Below are positions 5,768-9,158 of a stretch of 9,158 nt of DNA, one piece after another. How positions within the stretch are numbered: the first letter of the stretch is position 1; the number at the start of each line of letters is the position of its first letter. The position numbers and the translations under genes are program-made. Below the pieces are notes generated by a model, which saw only the letters and a program-made list of their open reading frames with translations, made no database searches and had not been told where the DNA came from. The stretch is taken from positions 1-9,158 of the forward strand of contig JALHTX010000129.1 of the NCBI GenBank assembly GCA_022866015.1, given 5' to 3'. The DNA is from Thermoplasmatota archaeon. GTDB taxonomy: Archaea; Thermoplasmatota; E2; DHVEG-1.

Positions 5768-6889
5768 GTGAAAATTTTAATGTTATTATCAAATCCATTT
5801 ATGGTAGATCCTCGCGTATATAAAGAAGCAAAATCTCTTCTTAATGCAGGGTACGATGTTACAGTTATTGAATGGGATAGAAAAAAAGAGTATAAAAGTG
5901 AAGATACTATTGATGGTATCCATATCGTCCGGGTGTATAATTCTTTTTTTATGAAATTACTTCCCCATGATTTATTTCGTAATCCTTTTTGGTGGTGGTA
6001 TGCTTTTAAAAAAGGGATTAATCTTTATAAAAACGGGTTTGATTTTGATGTTGTTCATTGTCATGATCTTGATACATTAGCTGTAGGAGTTTTGTTAAAA
6101 AAGAAACTAGGTGTTAAATTAGTTTATGATGCTCATGAGATTTTTGGGTATATGATTGCTAGAAATATGCCAAATATACTTGTCAAGATTGTTTTTTGGA
6201 TGGAAAAACGATTATTACGACATGTTGATTATATCATAACAGTGGCTGATACAGTTAAAGAATATCTTAAATCGATTTGTGATAAACCAATTAGTATTGT
6301 TATGAATTGTAAAGATTTGATTGGTACTACCTATATTCCCCCAAAAACGGATGTGTTTACGATTTCTTATATTGGTGTTTTACATAAAAATAGGATGTTC
6401 CCAGATATAGTTGATACAATTGGAAGCATTAAGAATATTCGGTTTATTATTGCGGGTAAAAAGGAAAACTTGTATGAAGAAGTTAAGAAGCGATGTGAGC
6501 GGTACGATAATGTGGAATTTTTAGGGACCATACCCTTTAATGAAGTAATACCAAGAACTTTGGCATGCGATGTTGTCGTTTGTATGATAAATCCAAATGA
6601 TAAAAATAATAGAATTGGATTAGCAAATAAACAGTTTGAAGCCATGGTTTGCGGTAGACCTATTATAGTTACAGAAGGAACATATGCTGGAAGCATGACA
6701 CAGGACTTACATTGTGGATTAACTGTTCAATACGATGAAACTTCTTTAAAGCAGGCTATAACATCTCTAAGAGATGACGAAAGATTATGCGAAGAATTAG
6801 GGAAAAATGCGCTAAAAGCAGCTATTGAATATAATTGGGGTAAACAAGAAAAAAAACTATTAGATGTCTATGAACGTTTGAAACAGTAA
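5768..6889 (+). CDS. GT4-family glycosyltransferase
   Basis: A retaining GT-B glycosyltransferase of 373 residues, normal for the family, without membrane segments. The N-terminal domain has DPRVYKEAKSLLNAGYDVTVI (14-34), VVHCHDLDTLAVG (95-107), YDAHE (120-124) and MEKRLLRHVDYIITVAD (145-161), all usual in GT4. The donor domain starts near YIGVLHKNR (201-209) and has FLGTIPFNEVIP (251-262) and NKQFEAMVCGRPII (287-300), where E291 is the later glutamate of the EX7E pair. The earlier glutamate is not present: N-R-I-G-L stands there, as in a group of GT4 enzymes with an NK..E signature. It starts with GTG, 7 nt after the GT2 gene, and closes the five-gene cluster. It probably adds one sugar to the glycan begun by its neighbours; donor and acceptor are unknown. 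Confidence 0.9.
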   Translation: MKILMLLSNPFMVDPRVYKEAKSLLNAGYDVTVIEWDRKKEYKSEDTIDGIHIVRVYNSFFMKLLPHDLFRNPFWWWYAFKKGINLYKNGFDFDVVHCHDLDTLAVGVLLKKKLGVKLVYDAHEIFGYMIARNMPNILVKIVFWMEKRLLRHVDYIITVADTVKEYLKSICDKPISIVMNCKDLIGTTYIPPKTDVFTISYIGVLHKNRMFPDIVDTIGSIKNIRFIIAGKKENLYEEVKKRCERYDNVEFLGTIPFNEVIPRTLACDVVVCMINPNDKNNRIGLANKQFEAMVCGRPIIVTEGTYAGSMTQDLHCGLTVQYDETSLKQAITSLRDDERLCEELGKNALKAAIEYNWGKQEKKLLDVYERLKQ

Positions 6890-6896
6890 AATAAGT

Positions 6897-6959
6897 ATGA
6901 ATAGACGTTTCCCAATAGTAATAATATTAGTAATTATTTTTTATTTGCATAAAATATGA
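6897..6959 (+). other. Possible 20-residue hydrophobic micro-ORF
   Basis: ATG at 6897 opens a 20-residue frame, MNRRFPIVIILVIIFYLHKI, then TGA. Two arginines followed by about 14 hydrophobic residues look like a signal anchor. No ribosome-binding site precedes it, it lies in a very AT-rich spacer, and its frame holds two more TGA stops before the next gene. It could be a tiny membrane peptide, the remnant of a lost membrane protein, or chance. Confidence 0.15.
6937..6946 (+). terminator. Weak oligo-T terminator candidate after the GT4 gene
   Basis: TTTTTTATTT lies 47 nt after the GT4 stop in the only sizeable gap between the plus-strand glycan genes. There is no hairpin. As an archaeal T-run terminator it is weaker than the one after cspA, but its place before a TATA-like box fits a unit boundary. 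Confidence 0.3.
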
Positions 6960-6964
6960 GATAT

Positions 6965-6980
6965 GGAAAAACTTAAAATA
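6965..6980 (+). promoter_or_regulatory. Candidate promoter for the acetamido-sugar genes
   Basis: GGAAAAA (6965-6971, possible BRE) is followed by CTTAAAATA (6972-6980), a TATA-like box that would start transcription near 7002. That gives a leader of about 27 nt containing GTGAT (7019-7023), which ends 5 nt before the ATG of the oxidoreductase. AT-rich sequence makes such matches common. Confidence 0.35.
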
Positions 6981-7028
6981 TGATTTATTATGCATAGGAT
7001 GTTTTTCATTTATGGGTTGTGATATAAT

Positions 7029-8009
7029 ATGATAAAAATTGGAGTGATTGGGACAGGTTCTATGGGAAAGAATCATGCTCGAGTGTGTTCTGAGTTACCT
7101 GATGTTGATCTTGTTGGGATTTGTGATGTTGAGCGTGGCGCAGCTAAAGCTGTGGCTAAAAGATTTAACACAAAAGTGTTTTCATCATATCATGATCTTT
7201 TGCGTGTGGTAGATGCTGTTATTGTTGCAACACCGACCTCGACTCATTTTGATATTTCAAATAGTGCGCTTTCTTCCGGGAAGCATGTGCTAGTAGAAAA
7301 ACCAATTTGTGACACAATTAAGAATGCTGAAGATATGGTTAAAAAGGCTGAAAATAAAAACGTGGTATTGGCAACAGGTCATATTGAGCGACATAACCCA
7401 GCTGTTGCTTTTGTGAAAGAAAGTATTCAGAACAATAGGTTTGGCGAGATTATTAGTTTAAGTTCTCAGCGGGTTAGTAATCTTCCTGGGAGAATTAGAG
7501 ATGTTGGTGTGATTCTTGATTTTGGTGTTCATGATATTGATGTGATGCGGTTTTTATCTGGTGAGGTTAAATCAGTTTATGCAAAGGCTGGAGTATATAC
7601 TAAAAATATTTTGTATGAGGATCATGCTACGATTCTTTTGAATTTTGAAAATGAAGTCTGTGGTGTGGTTGAAGTGAATTGGCTTACACCTATTAAAATT
7701 CGAAAGCTTTTTTTAACATGCTCTGAGCAGTTTGTAGAAATGGATTATATTGATCAATCTGTTACAATGTCATCATCTAGCTTTAAGGTTGTTGATGAAA
7801 TGGATTTATATCATGTTCCAATGCAGTTTACAACAAATCATATAGGTTTAGAAAAAAAGGAGCCTTTAAAAAATGAAATACAGGATTTTATTCAGGCAAT
7901 TAAAACTAATAAGAAGCCTTTAGCCTCAGGATATGATGGTCTTATGGCTCTTCGTATCGCACAGAGTGCTCTTCAATCATTTAGGACTGGAGATGTGATT
8001 AAAGTATGA
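7029..8009 (+). CDS. Gfo/Idh/MocA oxidoreductase, probable UDP-acetamido-sugar 3-dehydrogenase
   Basis: An NAD(P)-dependent enzyme of 326 residues, normal for the family. The Rossmann motif is GVIGTGSMG (5-13), and EKP (90-92) holds the catalytic lysine K91. GHIERHNPAV (117-126) and the D164-F-G-V-H168-D169 stretch line the active site of the second domain. Followed directly by a WbpD-type acetyltransferase and a DegT aminotransferase, it very probably oxidises C3 of UDP-GlcNAc or UDP-GlcNAc-uronate for amination and acetylation. No WbpA-type UDP-GlcNAc 6-dehydrogenase is in the window. The HIERxNP form is, to my recollection, shared with UDP-GlcNAc 3-dehydrogenases; this is a weaker inference. 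The start has GTGAT 5 nt upstream. Its TGA overlaps the next ATG (ATGA at 8006-8009), implying translational coupling. Another Gfo/Idh/MocA sugar dehydrogenase activity cannot be excluded. Confidence 0.88.
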   Translation: MIKIGVIGTGSMGKNHARVCSELPDVDLVGICDVERGAAKAVAKRFNTKVFSSYHDLLRVVDAVIVATPTSTHFDISNSALSSGKHVLVEKPICDTIKNAEDMVKKAENKNVVLATGHIERHNPAVAFVKESIQNNRFGEIISLSSQRVSNLPGRIRDVGVILDFGVHDIDVMRFLSGEVKSVYAKAGVYTKNILYEDHATILLNFENEVCGVVEVNWLTPIKIRKLFLTCSEQFVEMDYIDQSVTMSSSSFKVVDEMDLYHVPMQFTTNHIGLEKKEPLKNEIQDFIQAIKTNKKPLASGYDGLMALRIAQSALQSFRTGDVIKV

Positions 8010-8584
8010 TTCATGAAACCGCTATTGTAGAAGAAGGAGTACAACTTGGAGAAGGAACACGTATCTGGCATTTTGCTCATGTACGAAAAGGAGTAAAAAT
8101 AGGTAAAAATGGAAATATTGGAAAAGATGTTTATATCGATACGAATGTGGTCATTGGAGATAACTGTAAAATCCAGAATTTTGCATCCTTATATCATGGT
8201 TTAACTGTTGGAAATGATGTTTTTATTGGTCCCCATGTGTGTTTTACTAATGATCTTTACCCGCGTTCAGCCATATGGACTGATGAACGTTTAACAAAAA
8301 CAGTTGTAAAAGATGGTGCATCAATTGGTGCGAATTCAACAATTATTGCTGGTGTTAATATTGGAAAATATGCAATGGTTGGTGCCGGTTCTGTAGTGAC
8401 AAAAGATGTTCCTGATCATGCTTTAGTGTATGGAAACCCTGCACATATAAGAGGGTTCGTGTGTGAGTGTGGGATAAAACTAGAAAAGAAAAGTAAGAAA
8501 AAGAACATGTTGCTTTTTATCTGTCCAGAATGCGGAAAAGAAATCAGCATCAATGATACCCGCCATATGGAGAGTGAAGCATGA
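8006..8584 (+). CDS. wbpD: WbpD/WlbB-type left-handed beta-helix N-acetyltransferase
   Basis: Transfers acetyl from acetyl-CoA to the 3-amino group of a UDP-sugar. The 192 residues consist almost wholly of hexapeptide repeats ([36 protein letters not shown] and later [18 protein letters not shown]), forming a trimeric beta-helix. FTNDLYPR (80-87) interrupts the helix; N82 corresponds to the catalytic asparagine of WlbB/Wbp[19 protein letters not shown] (129-146) is the usual end. A C-terminal tail then carries C153-x-C155-G and C173-x-x-C176-G, a likely zinc ribbon seen in some homologues. It starts inside the oxidoreductase stop (ATGA at 8006-8009) with GTGAT 6 nt upstream, and overlaps the aminotransferase the same way at 8581-8584. 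This fits a three-gene cassette ordered like wbpB-wbpD-wbpE. Confidence 0.92.
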   Translation: MIHETAIVEEGVQLGEGTRIWHFAHVRKGVKIGKNGNIGKDVYIDTNVVIGDNCKIQNFASLYHGLTVGNDVFIGPHVCFTNDLYPRSAIWTDERLTKTVVKDGASIGANSTIIAGVNIGKYAMVGAGSVVTKDVPDHALVYGNPAHIRGFVCECGIKLEKKSKKKNMLLFICPECGKEISINDTRHMESEA

Positions 8585-9158
8585 TACCAATAGCAAAACC
8601 ATTAATAGGTGAAGAAGAAAAAACAGCGGTAATTCAGGTTCTTAACTCAGGGATGCTTGCTAGTGGTCCAAGAACCGAGGAATTCGAAAAAAAATTTGCT
8701 GAATATGTTGGAACAAAATATGCGATAGCAACTTCCTCAGGGACAACCGCTTTGCATCTTGGATTACTTTCTATGGGAGTCACCCGTGGAGATGAAGTTA
8801 TTGTTCCTGCATTTTCGTTTATTGCGACTGCAAACGCTCCGTTATTCTGTGATGCCGTTCCTGTTTTCTGTGATGTTGATCCGAAAACCTTTAACATTGA
8901 CCCTAAAAAAATAGAGAAACAGATAACTAAGAAAACAAAAGCGATTATGCCGGTTCATCTCTATGGACAAGCAGCGGAGGTACAACCAATTCAAGAAATT
9001 GCTAAGAAACATGGCGTGTATGTAATTGGTGATGCATGTCAAGCGCATGGTGCAACCTATAACAGGAAAATGGTTGGTTCATTTGGTGATGTTGAATGTT
9101 TTTCATTTTATCCAACTAAAAATATGACTACCGGTGAAGGTGGGATGGTCACAACAAA
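8581..9158 (+). CDS. wbpE: DegT/DnrJ/EryC1 (WbpE-type) sugar aminotransferase, N-terminal part
   Basis: A PLP-dependent aminotransferase giving the 3-amino sugar from the 3-keto sugar nucleotide, usually with glutamate as donor. The first 192 residues are present; the family is usually about 360-380, so the C-terminal half lies beyond the window. Seen here are [12 protein letters not shown] (2-13), SGMLASGP (23-30), the phosphate-binding [12 protein letters not shown] (51-62), [11 protein letters not shown] (76-86) and MPVHLYGQ (123-130). D151 ([10 protein letters not shown]) binds the pyridine nitrogen, and the Schiff-base lysine is K180 in [16 protein letters not shown]. No frameshift is seen. 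GGAG and GTGA lie 3-8 nt before the ATG, which overlaps the acetyltransferase stop. Open frames on the opposite strand inside it are shadows. The aminotransferase family is certain; the WbpE-like role rests on the neighbours. Confidence 0.93.
   Translation, partial: MIPIAKPLIGEEEKTAVIQVLNSGMLASGPRTEEFEKKFAEYVGTKYAIATSSGTTALHLGLLSMGVTRGDEVIVPAFSFIATANAPLFCDAVPVFCDVDPKTFNIDPKKIEKQITKKTKAIMPVHLYGQAAEVQPIQEIAKKHGVYVIGDACQAHGATYNRKMVGSFGDVECFSFYPTKNMTTGEGGMVTT

Noticed and set aside
6957..7031. The micro-ORF at 6897 is in the same frame as the oxidoreductase with only TGA codons between (6957, 6981, 7020), suggesting TGA recoding and an N-terminal extension.
   Set aside because: Several genes in the window end naturally with TGA, the oxidoreductase has a normal family N-terminus and good ribosome-binding site at 7029, and no selenocysteine-type structure is evident.
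8634..9048. Two overlapping minus-strand open frames inside the aminotransferase gene.
   Set aside because: The plus strand codes a textbook DegT-family protein through this whole stretch, so these are shadows.
1741..9158. Apparent change of base style along the locus (A-rich nucleotidyltransferase, T-rich GT2/GT4, richer in G and C from the acetyltransferase onward) as a sign of recent transfer.
   Set aside because: Judged by eye only; membrane segments and lysine-rich proteins explain much of it. Codon-usage statistics against the genome would be needed.
1..9158. CRISPR arrays, tRNA or rRNA genes, insertion sequences, integrase or attachment sites.
   Set aside because: No regularly spaced repeats, cloverleaf-like segments, transposase motifs or terminal inverted repeats were seen; nearly all sequence is explained by the listed genes.

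Overview
This AT-rich window carries ten protein genes, two of them cut by the window edges. It looks like an archaeal chromosome segment, possibly a Thermoplasmata-like euryarchaeon, at roughly 65-70% confidence. Points in favour are a TATA-type box (TTTTAAATA) placed for a leaderless message in front of the polyprenol-kinase-like gene, long oligo-T tracts without a strong hairpin after the cold-shock gene, and repeated GTGA/GTGAT ribosome-binding motifs close to start codons. A SEC59-family lipid kinase and archaeal-type sugar-nucleotide enzymes also fit. Against this, TATAAT hexamers sit at bacterial -10 distances in front of both divergent genes, so a bacterium is not excluded.

Left part (1-1376, minus strand): a SEC59/dolichol-kinase-like membrane protein is followed by the N-terminal part of a type I glutamine synthetase, probably as one transcription unit. 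A 136-nt divergent spacer separates it from a single-domain cold-shock protein on the plus strand. The leader of the cold-shock gene can fold so that its whole Shine-Dalgarno sequence is paired, beneath a hairpin capped by a UCCG (UNCG-class) tetraloop. A strong oligo-T terminator candidate follows the gene.

Middle part (1741-6889, plus strand): a tight cluster for nucleotide-sugar and glycan synthesis. It holds an NAD-dependent sugar epimerase/dehydratase (extended SDR), UDP-glucose 6-dehydrogenase, a GalU/RmlA-type sugar-1-phosphate nucleotidyltransferase, a membrane-anchored GT2 glycosyltransferase and a GT4 glycosyltransferase. The nucleotidyltransferase could make UDP-glucose, the dehydrogenase could oxidise it to UDP-glucuronate, the epimerase could modify a UDP-sugar, and the two transferases could add sugars to a lipid-linked or surface glycan. 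If the SEC59-like kinase phosphorylates dolichol, it could supply the lipid carrier; that link is inference.

Right part (6890-9158, plus strand): a 139-nt spacer with a T-run and a TATA-like box probably starts a new unit. A Gfo/Idh/MocA oxidoreductase, a WbpD-type left-handed beta-helix N-acetyltransferase and a DegT/WbpE-type PLP aminotransferase (cut by the window end) follow, joined by ATGA overlaps. This is the gene order of Pseudomonas wbpB-wbpD-wbpE and implies a 3-acetamido sugar nucleotide (UDP-GlcNAc3NAc or its uronic acid form).

Most of the window is recognisable glycan-biosynthesis machinery. I found no clear sign of a wholly new system. The best unexplained signal is the structured leader of the cold-shock gene.
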